Shown piece by piece: positions 27,697 through 37,200 of a stretch of 64,000 nt of DNA (position 1 is its first letter; each line of letters starts with the position of its first letter). Under the pieces are notes generated by a model. It was not told where the DNA came from. It did not search any database and was given only the letters and a program-made list of their open reading frames with translations. The DNA comes from Desulfosarcina sp. BuS5 (lineage in GTDB: Bacteria; Desulfobacterota; Desulfobacteria; Desulfobacterales; BuS5), in contig NZ_CP087952.1 of NCBI RefSeq assembly GCF_028752835.1, positions 2,771,041 through 2,835,040 on the forward strand, read 5' to 3'. Both the position numbers and the translations under genes were made by a program.

Positions 27697-29184
27697 ATGC
27701 CTGACTCATCATACAGAAAAAAATGGTCTGAGCTGAAAAAAGAAAATATCAGGCCCGAAAATCTTGTCCGGCTGTCCCGGCAAATAGCATATTCATTCCT
27801 GGATCTCTACTTGAAGGACTGTCATTATGAAGAAGATTTCATAGACCTGCTCTGTGAAATGATGACTTTTTCAAAAAATCCCCAGCTTAACAATCCTGGC
27901 ACCCAGGCTCTTTTTGAAATAATCATAGAAAGACTATGCGATGACTTTGAAACTCTTCAAACAGAAACCTACAATCGGGTCATGACCCAGGTCATCTCTT
28001 TCTGCAGAACAATTCCCGAAGGCAATGAACTCAATAACCGGCTTAAAAAATTCATGATTCACTCTGATGATGATATGCTGCAACGGATAAACAGTATCAG
28101 GCTGAACGGAAACAAACTTGCAAATAAAGGCTTTATTAAAAAAATACTCATTCTGTCACGTGTTACCATCGGAGCGGATGTCGCCATAACCAGCATTGTT
28201 ATACAGCGCCTGGCAGAACTATATCCCGATGCTGAAATAGTTCTTATAGGAAACAGCAAGCTTAAAGAAGTTTACGGGGCAAATTCAAATATCAGAATTG
28301 AAGGAATTTCATATTCCAGAAAAGGCGGTCTTATGCCGCGTCTTTCGAGCTGGCACCGGGTTCTTGAGATTATAGACCGGGAGACTGCATCTGTTCATCT
28401 GGATAATATTGCCCTGATAGATCCTGATTCACGCCTGTCGCAATTGGGAGTACTGCCGCTGATTCCTGAAAATAATTATTTTTTTTTCGACAGCAGGTCC
28501 GACACTTCCTTTAACAAAAAAATGTCCATGGTTGAACTGACTAATAAATGGCTTGATGATATTACGGATAACATGGGGTTTAATTTTCCCAAAGTATGGA
28601 TACCTGATGAATACCTTCAGGTATCAGGTAAACTGTTCAACGATCTTCGTAATAACGGAGCAGAAAACATCATTGTGGCTAATTTTGGAGTAGGCGGCAA
28701 TTCACGTAAAAGTGTCGGTAAAAACCTTGAAAAAAAACTTCTGATCACTCTTTTACAAAAACCGAATACGGTTATCCTGCTGGATAAAGGGTTCGGCGAC
28801 CAGGAGACATTATCTATCAACGCTCTTATCGCAGAAATAGACAAGCAGGGATACCCCACCCGGCACTCAACATTCGGCTCAACCAAAAAAGAGCTGATTA
28901 ACTGGGGTGTAATAGGAATAGAGAGCGGCATAGGAGAGATAGCCGCCTTAATAGCAATGTCCGAGGAATTCATAGGTTATGACTCCGCTTGCCAGCATAT
29001 TTCCGCAGCGCTTGGGACACCTTGCCTGACAATATTTGCAGGTTCCAACAACATGCGTTTCATCAGGCGCTGGAGCGCGCACGGCCCCAACAGATGCAGC
29101 ATTGTTCATGTGGACACCCTGACCGACCCCCGCGCCGTTGAAGTGGATGATATTATCACACGCATAATGCAGTTAAGGATTTAA
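27697..29184 (+). CDS. GT9-like glycosyltransferase with N-terminal helical extension
   Basis: About 495 residues from the ATG at 27697. An earlier in-frame ATG at 27607 lies inside waaF and is unlikely. The first 140 residues are helical and do not match GT9. From ILILSRVTIGADVAITSIVI the rest follows the two-lobe heptosyltransferase pattern, ending with EEFIGYDSACQHISAALGTP, the counterpart of TNDTGPRHxAxALxxP in WaaF. The donor-site motif is changed (GYDSAC), so the donor sugar may differ. It lies 20 bases after waaF, probably the same operon. Confidence 0.75.
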   Translation: MPDSSYRKKWSELKKENIRPENLVRLSRQIAYSFLDLYLKDCHYEEDFIDLLCEMMTFSKNPQLNNPGTQALFEIIIERLCDDFETLQTETYNRVMTQVISFCRTIPEGNELNNRLKKFMIHSDDDMLQRINSIRLNGNKLANKGFIKKILILSRVTIGADVAITSIVIQRLAELYPDAEIVLIGNSKLKEVYGANSNIRIEGISYSRKGGLMPRLSSWHRVLEIIDRETASVHLDNIALIDPDSRLSQLGVLPLIPENNYFFFDSRSDTSFNKKMSMVELTNKWLDDITDNMGFNFPKVWIPDEYLQVSGKLFNDLRNNGAENIIVANFGVGGNSRKSVGKNLEKKLLITLLQKPNTVILLDKGFGDQETLSINALIAEIDKQGYPTRHSTFGSTKKELINWGVIGIESGIGEIAALIAMSEEFIGYDSACQHISAALGTPCLTIFAGSNNMRFIRRWSAHGPNRCSIVHVDTLTDPRAVEVDDIITRIMQLRI

Positions 29185-29261
29185 TTCCGTAATAAAAAAA
29201 ATAAACAAAAAGATTGACTTTACTTTTTCATCATTATATTTCTACAGAAAATATTTATTCA

Positions 29262-29412
29262 GGTGCTCATAAAGCATAAAAGGGAACCTCGTTAAAATCG
29301 AGGGCGAGCCCGTCGCTGTAATCGGGGACGAAAATTGCACAATGCCACTAACAAATTGTTGGGAAGGCGCAATTAATAGTTTGATCCGTAAGCCAGAAGA
29401 CCTGCCTGGGTA
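29262..29412 (+). promoter_or_regulatory. Cobalamin riboswitch (cassette A, orphan)
   Basis: All landmarks are present in order: AAAAGGGAACCTCG near 29276, GCCCGTCGCTGTAA, then CCACT and GGGAAGGCG, and the B12 box AAGCCAGAAGACCTGCC at about 29391-29407. A terminator follows at 29473. No corrinoid gene is downstream: the next gene is an acyltransferase at 29997, beyond a second terminator. Confidence 0.92.
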
Positions 29413-29472
29413 ACAGATGCAAACCTCGCGGAAAAAGGTTAGCAAAAAAATTCAAGGATAAAAAAGGGTAAT

Positions 29473-29509
29473 CCCTGAATCGATCAATTTCGATTCAGGG
29501 TTTTTTTTT
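29473..29509 (+). terminator. Rho-independent terminator after riboswitch A
   Basis: Stem CCCTGAATCG / CGATTCAGGG with an eight-base loop, followed by nine T. This is the expected expression platform for an OFF-type riboswitch. Confidence 0.85.
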
Positions 29510-29539
29510 GGGGAAAAGAAATTGCCCTGCCGAACGCTT

Positions 29540-29640
29540 AACGAGGGATGGAGTGCTTGTTCACTATGCTGATACCAATATGTTTTCCCCGCCTCAGCAT
29601 AAATGACAAAAACTTTTTCTTAACATCCCTCAAAGCATCT
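29540..29640 (+). ncRNA. Conserved hairpin following riboswitch A
   Basis: CGAGGGATGG (about 29543) pairs with ACATCCCTC (about 29624). The same stem appears after riboswitches B and C with different inner sequence. Function unknown. Confidence 0.45.
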
Positions 29641-29682
29641 TTCGCCGCAAGGCGAGCCGGAATGCCACCGGATCTCCTACCG

Positions 29683-29728
29683 AAAAAACCGGGCAACTAA
29701 CCGATATCTTCTCTTCGCCCGGTTTTTT
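29683..29728 (+). terminator. Second terminator of cassette A
   Basis: AAAAAACCGGGC and GCCCGGTTTTTT enclose a 22-base loop. It is symmetrical enough to work in both directions. Confidence 0.75.
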
Positions 29729-29734
29729 CATAGG

Positions 29735-29840
29735 TATAGATTTCAACATAAATAATTTCACTGCGTTATCGATCAAAACCTTCCGTCTACGTACTATCAG
29801 TGCGCCTCCTTCATCTTTTTCCCTATTACCCCCCCAAGAA
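29735..29840 (+). repeat. Palindromic repeat family P1 (left arm and core)
   Basis: Left arm TATAGATTTCAACATAAATA, constant linker CACTGCGTTATCG and an inner hairpin GTACTATCAGTGC. The right arm is not recognisable, so this copy is degraded. Follows cassette A. Confidence 0.55.
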
Positions 29841-29996
29841 TTTCTTTTGTATTCTGATGATAACTTAAGTATAAGAATTAAATTCAAAGAAAATATATTT
29901 ATTTAACACCTTGGGAAGTCTATACAAAAATAGCAACACAATGCTACCCTATGCTATAGAAACCGTTGCTAATTCTTTTACAGGAAATAAAATGCC

Positions 29997-30473
29997 ATGC
30001 AAAATAATATCAATGTTATCGCCCCGGACGTCAAACTGGGGAGAGATGTCACTATTTATAATTTTGTTAATCTTTACGGGTGTAAAATCGGGGACGAAAC
30101 CAGGATCGGCGCCTTTGTGGAGATCCAAAAAAATGTAACCATCGGCAAGCGGTGCAAAATCCAGAGCCACACCTTTATATGCGAAGGAGTTGTGATTGAG
30201 GATGAGGTTATGGTCGCCCACGGCGTCATGTTCATAAATGACAAAGATCCTGGCGCTGTGAACCCGGATGGATCATTGAAAAGCGAAAAAGACTGGATTT
30301 GCACCCCTACCATAGTAAAAAAAAGGTCTGCCATAGGGAGCAATGCCACGATTATGTGCGGCATAACCATCGGGGAGGGGGCGCTGATCGGCGCAGGGGC
30401 CGTGGTCACCAAAGATGTTCCCCCTGACACCATAGTAACAGGAAACCCTGCAAAAATATTAAAAAAAAGATAA
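29997..30473 (+). CDS. Hexapeptide-repeat acyltransferase (WlbB/WbpD-like)
   Basis: 158 residues forming a left-handed beta helix, with repeated I-G-x-x-x-x steps ([20 protein letters not shown], later [20 protein letters not shown]). The end [20 protein letters not shown] is typical of sugar N-acetyltransferases that acetylate UDP-3-amino sugars for O-antigen. Active-site His candidates are in [10 protein letters not shown]. Probably participates in surface polysaccharide synthesis, consistent with waaF nearby. 30474-30744 shows no gene. Confidence 0.87.
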   Translation: MQNNINVIAPDVKLGRDVTIYNFVNLYGCKIGDETRIGAFVEIQKNVTIGKRCKIQSHTFICEGVVIEDEVMVAHGVMFINDKDPGAVNPDGSLKSEKDWICTPTIVKKRSAIGSNATIMCGITIGEGALIGAGAVVTKDVPPDTIVTGNPAKILKKR

Positions 30474-30744
30474 AATATTGAAAAACCGATTGCATACTCG
30501 TGCCTAAACTCAAAATATTAATTTATGAACCATATGGCTTACATTCCACACTTAAATAAGACAACATGTTGTGGTATATGGGTAAGTTATTGTCTACATC
30601 TTGCATAAATTAATTATCGTATCTTTCTGCTGAAAAAGTGCTGATAATTTACCTTCCCCTATATTATGGTCTATGTTGAACAGAACACAACATATAGTAT
30701 ATCTAATTCAAAAAACACATAGTTTTAGGTGCAAAATGTAGGAT

Positions 30745-32091
30745 ATGGAATTGATCTACCAGGTTTTACTAATTTTAATAGGAATAGTGCTTGGCTGCAC
30801 AATTGCATGGCTTTTATCGAAAAAGCGTGAAAGCATTATATATGATAGAGCAAAAGCTGAAGCTGATCTCGAAAAAGCTGTTATCCAGGAAAGGCTTTTA
30901 TTCCGGGAGAATGCATTAGCGGAACATAAAGAGCGGTTTGAGAAGGCTGAACGATTCTTAGCCGAAAAAGAAAAAAAAAATTTACAACTCCAAACAAGAA
31001 TTTCCCATCTTGAAACACTGCTTGATCAGGAACGAAAGCAGTCGGAAGAAAAAATAGCCCTACTGGTCGAAACCAAGAAAAGCCAGATGATGGAATTCAG
31101 CTCTCTGGCAGACCGTATATTTGATACAAAGGGTAAAGAAATTACCACCCGGAATCGAGTCGATTTGAATGATATCCTGCAACCGTTGCGGGAACAGATA
31201 GAGGGTTTTAGAAAAAAAGTTGAGGATGTTTATGATAAGGAATCGAGAGACAGAGTCTCATTATTTCATGAGATCACAAATCTGAGAGAACTTAATCAGC
31301 TCATAAGTAAAGAAGCGGTTAACCTGACCAGGGCATTAAAGGGAGACAGTAAAACAAGGGGGACATGGGGCGAGATTATTCTTGAAAGGGCGCTGGAAGA
31401 TTCGGGCCTTTGTAAGGGAAGGGAATATGATGTTCAGGTCAGTCTGGAAAATAATGACGGCAAACGTTTTCAGCCGGACGTTATCGTCCGCCTGCCGGAA
31501 GGACGGGACGTCATTATCGACTCCAAAGTATCTCTGAACGCTTACGAACGCTATTATACTGCTGAAACCGATCAGGATCGGGCTCGTGCCTTTAAAGAGC
31601 ATATTAATTCCATGCGTACGCATATCAAAAGCCTGAGCACTAAAAATTATTTAGAGCTTAGAGGAGTGCGCTCTCTCGATTTTATCCTGATGTTTGTCCC
31701 GATTGAAGCCGCCTTTCTTGCCACCCTGGAACAGGACAGGGGGATATTTAACAAGGCTTTTGAAAAAAATATTATCCTGGTCTGCCCATCCACGCTCCTG
31801 GCCACCCTCAGAACTATTCAAAGTGTCTGGCGTTATGAATATCAGAACCGGAATTCACTTGAAATTGCAGACAAAGCCGGTGACCTGTATGATAAATTTG
31901 CCGGTTTTGTCGAAGCCCTGGAAGATGTGGGGAAACATTTGGGAAAAGCAGTAAAATCGTACGATTATGCTCACGGCCGGCTTGCAAGCGGAAAGGGTAA
32001 TTTAATAAAACGAACAGAGGCGCTGAAAGCACTCGGCATAAAAGCAAGAAAAGATTTGCCTAAAGAGCTTGTTGAAAAGGCGGCCGAATAG
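30745..32091 (+). CDS. rmuC: DNA recombination protein RmuC
   Basis: 448 residues: an N-terminal membrane helix (LLILIGIVLGCTIAWLLSKK), a coiled coil to about residue 135, and the conserved RmuC nuclease-like domain (RGTWGEIILERALEDSGLCK then QPDVIVRLPEGRDVIIDSK). The last has the PD-(D/E)XK-like D-x-K. It limits inversions at short inverted repeats in E. coli, notable in a genome so rich in them. Confidence 0.93.
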   Translation: MELIYQVLLILIGIVLGCTIAWLLSKKRESIIYDRAKAEADLEKAVIQERLLFRENALAEHKERFEKAERFLAEKEKKNLQLQTRISHLETLLDQERKQSEEKIALLVETKKSQMMEFSSLADRIFDTKGKEITTRNRVDLNDILQPLREQIEGFRKKVEDVYDKESRDRVSLFHEITNLRELNQLISKEAVNLTRALKGDSKTRGTWGEIILERALEDSGLCKGREYDVQVSLENNDGKRFQPDVIVRLPEGRDVIIDSKVSLNAYERYYTAETDQDRARAFKEHINSMRTHIKSLSTKNYLELRGVRSLDFILMFVPIEAAFLATLEQDRGIFNKAFEKNIILVCPSTLLATLRTIQSVWRYEYQNRNSLEIADKAGDLYDKFAGFVEALEDVGKHLGKAVKSYDYAHGRLASGKGNLIKRTEALKALGIKARKDLPKELVEKAAE

Positions 32092-32317
32092 TCGGAACTA
32101 CCCCTGTTTATTGAAATGAATAATCATAAATGTAACAGTATTGTTATTATCTGAAACCAAAAATAATTTCTTTATGAAAAATTCGGGTTAAGGTTTTTCG
32201 TTTAATGTCCGATATAAAGATAGTTGTCAGGCAGCGGGCTTTGATAGTTTATACTGGTCCGGTCTCCTTTAAACAGATTTTTATATTAAATCATTCAACA
32301 ACCATGTAAAAAACCTT

Positions 32318-32560
32318 ATGAAAGTAGAAAAACTTGAAAAAGAAAGGCGCAACGGCAGGGATCGCAGGCAAAGCATTATTTTTTATGAATACCCGGAAAG
32401 ACGAAGCGAAAAGGACAGAAGAAAAAATATTGAAGAACAGCTTAAATTTCTGATAGAACAAAGCATAAAAAAACAGGCCTCAAAAAAACGAAAAAAAAGT
32501 ACCCCCGGCTCAGGAAAAGTTATCCGACGCCGTAAAGGTGAAGATGATAAACGTATTTAA
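32318..32560 (+). CDS. Highly charged small protein, unknown function
   Basis: 80 residues, more than half Lys, Arg, Glu or Asp (for example GRDRRQSIIFYEYPERRSEK and KKRKKSTPGSGKVIRRRK). Possible nucleic-acid or membrane-surface binder. No convincing ribosome site except weak purines. It ends 40 bases before radC, so it could be co-transcribed. Real gene status uncertain. Confidence 0.45.
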   Translation: MKVEKLEKERRNGRDRRQSIIFYEYPERRSEKDRRKNIEEQLKFLIEQSIKKQASKKRKKSTPGSGKVIRRRKGEDDKRI

Positions 32561-32599
32561 ATCTTTACTGCCGGAGCGAGCCCCAAGTATAATCCGCTT

Positions 32600-33259
32600 A
32601 TGAAATCGATCAAGGAGATACCTGAACATAACCGGCCGCGTGAAATGCTGCGGGAAAAAGGTGCATCAGCGCTTACTGATGAACAACTTGTAATGGCTAT
32701 TATAGGATCCGGAGGGAGGGGATTCGATGTTGTTTCAATTGCGCGGGCCGTCGTAAAACTTATCCGGGAGCATAAAGGTGCTCTGTCCCTTGAACACCTC
32801 TCTTCAGTAAACGGAATGGGGCTTGCAAAATCCGCCCAAATACTCTCCTCCCTTGAACTTACCCGACGATACCTGGCTAAAGATAGATTAAGAATATCAA
32901 GCGCAGCAGATGCGCTCCCCCTGCTGGCCGATATTTCCAAAAAAAATCAGGAACATTTTGTCTGCATATCCCTTAACGGGGCTAATGAAGTTATTGAAAA
33001 AAGAATAGTCACCATAGGCCTGGTCAACAGCAGTCAGATCCACCCCCGTGAGGTTTTTGCCGATGTGCTTAAAGACAGGGCATCAGCAGTCATATTTGCT
33101 CATAACCATCCTTCCGGTGATTTAAAACCCAGTAAAGCAGATACGTTGGCGCAAAAACAGCTTGTCGATGCGGCGGAGATTCTTGGGATACGTGTTCTTG
33201 ATCATATTATTGTATCAAAACGTGGTTATTGTAGTTTCCAGGAAGAAGGTTTAATATAG
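32600..33259 (+). CDS. radC: RadC family protein (JAB/MPN domain)
   Basis: 219 residues. N-terminal helix-hairpin-helix (about 1-90: MLREKGASALTDEQLVMAII) and a C-terminal JAMM metalloprotease-like domain with H168-N-H170-PSGDLKPSKAD181. This is the standard RadC layout. The in-vivo role is uncertain despite the historical DNA-repair name. The stop lies inside the left arm of a palindromic repeat. Confidence 0.93.
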   Translation: MKSIKEIPEHNRPREMLREKGASALTDEQLVMAIIGSGGRGFDVVSIARAVVKLIREHKGALSLEHLSSVNGMGLAKSAQILSSLELTRRYLAKDRLRISSAADALPLLADISKKNQEHFVCISLNGANEVIEKRIVTIGLVNSSQIHPREVFADVLKDRASAVIFAHNHPSGDLKPSKADTLAQKQLVDAAEILGIRVLDHIIVSKRGYCSFQEEGLI

Positions 33260-33365
33260 GCTTTAATATAATGATTTTGGGTGCGTTATCGGTCGTCGGA
33301 GTATTATAATACGCCTTCCCCCCCTCTGACCTTCCCAAAATCATTATATTAAAGCCTATATTAAA
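33250..33365 (+). repeat. Palindromic repeat family P1 with perfect 32-bp arms
   Basis: The arms 33250-33281 and 33334-33365 are exact inverse copies (32 of 32). The core holds the constant linker GTGCGTTATCGGTCGTCGG and palindrome GTATTATAATAC. It fills the radC-mpl gap and overlaps the last codons of radC. The mpl ribosome site lies directly after it. Confidence 0.85.
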
Positions 33366-33377
33366 AAATGGAGATAT

Positions 33378-34817
33378 ATGGATTTAAATAAAAATTATAT
33401 ACCGGATCATCTTAAGAGCATACATCTTATCGCGGCTTGCGGCACAGGCATGGGTGCTCTGGCCTGCATGCTTAAGGATGCAGGTTTTGCCATAACAGGG
33501 TCAGACAGAAAAGTATATCCTCCGATAAGCACTTTTCTTTCAGCCAGAGGTATCAATCTATCTGATGGATTTAGCCCGGAGAACCTATCATACGGACCGG
33601 ACCTTGTTATTGTTGGTAATGCTGTAAGACGTGAGAATTCCGAAGCAGTAAAAATGATGGAGATGGGCATCCCTTTTTGCTCCATGCCCCAGGCCGTTAG
33701 AAATATTTTTGCCAAAAAAAAGAAAACGATTCTGATTACCGGCACCCATGGTAAAACTACCACTGCTTCAATTATTGCCTGGATTTTTCATGAGGCCGGC
33801 CGTTATGAAAGCAAATGGGATCCTTCCTTTATAATTGGCGGGATCCTGAAAAATTTTGGGAGTAATTATCGTGTTGGGAAAGGGGAGTATATAGTAATAG
33901 AAGGTGATGAATACGATACGGCATTTTTTGATAAAGGAGCCAAATTTTTACACTACGACCCACTCATGACCATCCTCACAAGCGTAGAATTCGATCATGC
34001 GGATATTTTCAAAGATCTCGATCATGTAAAACGGACATTCAAAACTTTTTTGGATGCTATTTCTTCAAAAAGCAGTCTATTCGTCTTTGATAATGATGCT
34101 AATATTGATACCCTTGTGGTTAATGGAAAATTTCGGTTGGAAAAGTACGGTAAAAAAGAATCATCAGGATGGCGTCTGGCTGATATAGAGATTGATCCTC
34201 CCTGGACTAAATTCAGACTCTTGAAACATGGAGGCAAAGCCACTACCTTTAAAACCAGGCTGATGGGAGAGCATAACCTGCTTAATGCTTCGGCGGCCAT
34301 AGCGATTGCCCATAGTTTGCATATACCTCTTGAGATTATCCAAAAAGCTGTTGCAACATTTCAGGGAATAAAAAGGCGTCAGGAAGTGCGAGGTTTAAAA
34401 AACAACATCACGGTTATGGATGATTTTGCCCATCACCCCACTGCGGTAAGGGAGACAATAAAGGCCGTAAAACCATATTATCCTGATGGGCGGGTTATTG
34501 CTGTATTTGAACCTAGAACCAATTCAAGTATGCGTAAAGTTTTTCAGGATGTTTATCCTCTTTCTTTTGATTTTGCCGATATTATTTGCATACGCAAGCC
34601 GCCGTTACTCAACAAGATACCTTCTGACGATAGATTTTCATCAAAAAAGCTGGTGGAGGATATAAAAAGCCGCAACAAGGACGCATACTACTTTAAAAAC
34701 ACAGAAGAGATAATCGCTTTCCTGATTAAAGAAGCAAAACCAAAGGATCTTATACTCATTATGTCAAACGGCGGTTTTGATAATATACATGAGAGGCTGC
34801 TCGATGGAGGGTTGTAA
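33378..34817 (+). CDS. mpl: UDP-N-acetylmuramate:L-alanyl-gamma-D-glutamyl-meso-diaminopimelate ligase
   Basis: Mur-ligase family enzyme of murein recycling that joins the recycled tripeptide to UDP-MurNAc. 479 residues. N-terminal Rossmann-like domain (IHLIAACGTGMGALACMLKD), ATP-binding motif ILITGTHGKTTTASIIAW at about 117-134, and the Mpl-type EGDEYDTAFFDKGAKFLHY. Length and motifs point to Mpl rather than MurC. Its stop overlaps the next start by one base. Confidence 0.93.
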   Translation: MDLNKNYIPDHLKSIHLIAACGTGMGALACMLKDAGFAITGSDRKVYPPISTFLSARGINLSDGFSPENLSYGPDLVIVGNAVRRENSEAVKMMEMGIPFCSMPQAVRNIFAKKKKTILITGTHGKTTTASIIAWIFHEAGRYESKWDPSFIIGGILKNFGSNYRVGKGEYIVIEGDEYDTAFFDKGAKFLHYDPLMTILTSVEFDHADIFKDLDHVKRTFKTFLDAISSKSSLFVFDNDANIDTLVVNGKFRLEKYGKKESSGWRLADIEIDPPWTKFRLLKHGGKATTFKTRLMGEHNLLNASAAIAIAHSLHIPLEIIQKAVATFQGIKRRQEVRGLKNNITVMDDFAHHPTAVRETIKAVKPYYPDGRVIAVFEPRTNSSMRKVFQDVYPLSFDFADIICIRKPPLLNKIPSDDRFSSKKLVEDIKSRNKDAYYFKNTEEIIAFLIKEAKPKDLILIMSNGGFDNIHERLLDGGL

Positions 34818-35341
34818 TGGCAAAAAAAGCTTTGATTATTATTGATATGCTGAACGATTTCATAGATGCAGGAGGTGCGCTTTTTTTAGGCAAACATGCC
34901 AGGGATATAATTCCTTTTATTAAAAAACGTATTAATATATATCGAAAAAATAGTGATTTGGTTCTCTATCTGAAAGATTCTCATGCTGAAGATGACAAGG
35001 AATTTGCAAGATTTCCGAGGCATTGTATAACAGGTACCTGGGGAAATCAAATCATTAAAGAACTCAAACCTGAACCTGGAGAAGCGATTATTCCCAAAAA
35101 CAGATATAGTGGATTTTTCAATACGGATTTATCTATAATATTAGAAAAAGAAAAAGTAGAGAATATTGAAGTTGTCGGGGTATGCACTTCTATCTGTATA
35201 ATGGATACTGTGGGCGGACTTGCCAATAGAGATTACAGGGTTTCTGTTCCTGCAAAGGGCGTGGCGGATTTTGACCGGGAGTTTCATGAATTTGCTTTAA
35301 AGAGAATGGATAAGGTTTATGGGGCAACTATCTTAAAATGA
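34817..35341 (+). CDS. Isochorismatase-family cysteine hydrolase (nicotinamidase-like)
   Basis: 174 residues. The triad of the family can be traced: Asp in IIDMLNDFID, a Lys in IIPKNRYSGFFNT, and Cys in VVGVCTSICIMDTV. It most resembles nicotinamidases, which convert nicotinamide to nicotinate for NAD salvage, but the exact substrate is not proven. It is translationally coupled to mpl. Confidence 0.85.
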   Translation: MAKKALIIIDMLNDFIDAGGALFLGKHARDIIPFIKKRINIYRKNSDLVLYLKDSHAEDDKEFARFPRHCITGTWGNQIIKELKPEPGEAIIPKNRYSGFFNTDLSIILEKEKVENIEVVGVCTSICIMDTVGGLANRDYRVSVPAKGVADFDREFHEFALKRMDKVYGATILK

Positions 35342-35404
35342 TACCCGAACGAACCTTATAATTTAATTTATGCCACCCGAAATTTATAGCTGGATGCCGC
35401 TTGA

Positions 35405-36859
35405 ATGCATTTAAAACATAACATACTTTACAGCTTGATGTTTTTATTATTCTTCTGGATTGTGATCGCGTTGCCTTCCTGTCTGGATGTTGAAGAGAAC
35501 TTACCAAAGGTAGAAGTCTCTTTAGATGATTTTAAATCCTTTGAAACATGGTATGGTGATTTTGATGAAATGGCCGAACGTAATCAGATACGCGCGCTGG
35601 TTACGTTTAACAGGATGTTTTATTTTTTCGACGGCGGAATACAGCGGGGGATATCCCATGACATCCTGAAGGAGTTTGAGAAATTCATCAACAAAAAACT
35701 GGATAAAAAGACATTCAAAATAAATATACTGTTTATTCCAGTCACACGAGACCAGTTAATCCCGGCCCTGCTCGCCGGAAAGGGTGACATCATTGCTTCT
35801 AATTATACCATAACTCCGGAGAGGACCGAACAGGTTGATTTTTCGATTCCATTTGCAAGTGGAATAAAGGAAACCCTGGTTACAGGCCCAAATTCATCAC
35901 CCATTAAATCAGTAGACGACCTGGCGGGAAAAACGATACACATACGCCGTTCCAGCAGCTATTACGAACATCTTTTAAATCTCAATGAATCTTTCCTGAA
36001 TTCCAAAAAATCTGAAATAAAAATCGTATCTGCCGATGAAAACCTTGAAGACAGCGATCTGCTGGAGATGGTGAACGCCGGTCTTATTCCCATGACCATT
36101 GTAGACAGCCATAAAGCAAAATTTTGGGCCGGAATCTTTGATAATATTAAGGTGCACAAGCATATTTACGTAAATTCCGGAGGACAAATTGCATGGGCTT
36201 TTCGCAAGCAGAGCCCAAAACTGCAACAGATTATCAACGAATTTACGGCCGGACATAAAAAGGGAACCCTGTTCGGAAATATCATCTTAAAACGATATCT
36301 TAAGCAGAATAAGTGGATCCATAATTCAATGGACGATGCGGAAAAAGCCAGGTTCAAGGAGCTCATCAGGCTATTTAAAAAATATGGTGACAAGTATGAC
36401 TTCGACTGGTTGATGCTGGCTGCTGTGGGATATCAGGAGTCAGAGCTTAACAATAGCGTTATAAGTCAGTCCGGCGCAATCGGTATTATGCAGTTACTCC
36501 CTACAACCGCATCTGATCCTAAAATAGGGATCACGGATATATGGAAACTGGAAAATAACATCCACGCCGGAGCCAAGTATCTATCTTTTTTACGAAACCA
36601 CTATTTCAGCAATACTGAAATGAGTGAACTCGATCAAACACTCTTCTCATTGGCAGCATATAATGCCGGACCTGCCAAAGTAAACCGACTCCAAAGAGAG
36701 GCTGCCGAGTCAGGATTCAATCCCAAGGTTTGGTTCCGGAATGTAGAAATGATTGCGGCAAAACGTATCGGGCGGGAGACTGTGCAATATGTCCGGAACG
36801 CTTACAAATATTTCACTGCGTATCGACTGGCGAGTGAACAGAAAAAATTTGAAGAGTGA
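35405..36859 (+). CDS. mltF: Membrane-bound lytic murein transglycosylase F
   Basis: 484 residues. Signal/anchor (SLMFLLFFWIVIALPSC), a SBP_bac_3 domain (about 50-300, with FSIPFASGIKETLVTGPNS), then an SLT catalytic domain. The catalytic Glu345 is in GYQESELN, followed by SGAIGIMQLLPTT and SLAAYNAGPAKVNRL. This is the MltF architecture. It cleaves murein glycan strands at the cell envelope and fits with mpl in wall recycling. The 36860-37065 region has no gene. Confidence 0.93.
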   Translation: MHLKHNILYSLMFLLFFWIVIALPSCLDVEENLPKVEVSLDDFKSFETWYGDFDEMAERNQIRALVTFNRMFYFFDGGIQRGISHDILKEFEKFINKKLDKKTFKINILFIPVTRDQLIPALLAGKGDIIASNYTITPERTEQVDFSIPFASGIKETLVTGPNSSPIKSVDDLAGKTIHIRRSSSYYEHLLNLNESFLNSKKSEIKIVSADENLEDSDLLEMVNAGLIPMTIVDSHKAKFWAGIFDNIKVHKHIYVNSGGQIAWAFRKQSPKLQQIINEFTAGHKKGTLFGNIILKRYLKQNKWIHNSMDDAEKARFKELIRLFKKYGDKYDFDWLMLAAVGYQESELNNSVISQSGAIGIMQLLPTTASDPKIGITDIWKLENNIHAGAKYLSFLRNHYFSNTEMSELDQTLFSLAAYNAGPAKVNRLQREAAESGFNPKVWFRNVEMIAAKRIGRETVQYVRNAYKYFTAYRLASEQKKFEE

Positions 36860-37065
36860 CGTTGGTAAAAAAGTAACAAAATCTTATTCGATTAATTGCA
36901 ACCCATTTTCACGGGCAATGGTTTCTCACCTTTCAACATAGAACTCCACTCCGGAAGAGCTCAATGTTTAATATTTTTTCAATCAAGCTTTTAGTGGAAT
37001 TGCCCTATAGTTCCATTTTACCAGATATGGATAGGCTTAACAGCCTGTGGCTTTAGACTCTCAAG

Positions 37066-37197
37066 TTATTTAAGGATGTCCCGCCTTTCTCCAGGATAAT
37101 AGTTATCAAAAAAGCACTTTTCTGCGTCGGCAGTGCCAATTAAAATCATCTCATCGTTTTCACCAAGAGGAATTAATGGGTCGGGGTTAATATTTAA
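37066..37197 (-). pseudogene. TrkA-C domain remnant (potassium channel/transport protein C-terminus)
   Basis: The minus-strand frame to the stop at 37066 reads NINPDPLIPLGENDEMILIG then TADAEKCFF. This is the NPDPxxxLxxGDxLxLIG pattern that ends TrkA-C domains. The upstream part is cut off at 37200 by a transposase fragment. Confidence 0.65.
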
Positions 37198-37200
37198 GGT

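Noticed and set aside
29630-29887. Minus-strand open frame over cassette A (and 51186-51392 over cassette B)
   Set aside because: It lies across terminators and structured RNA, differs between the two copies in ways that follow RNA pairing, and has no ribosome site.
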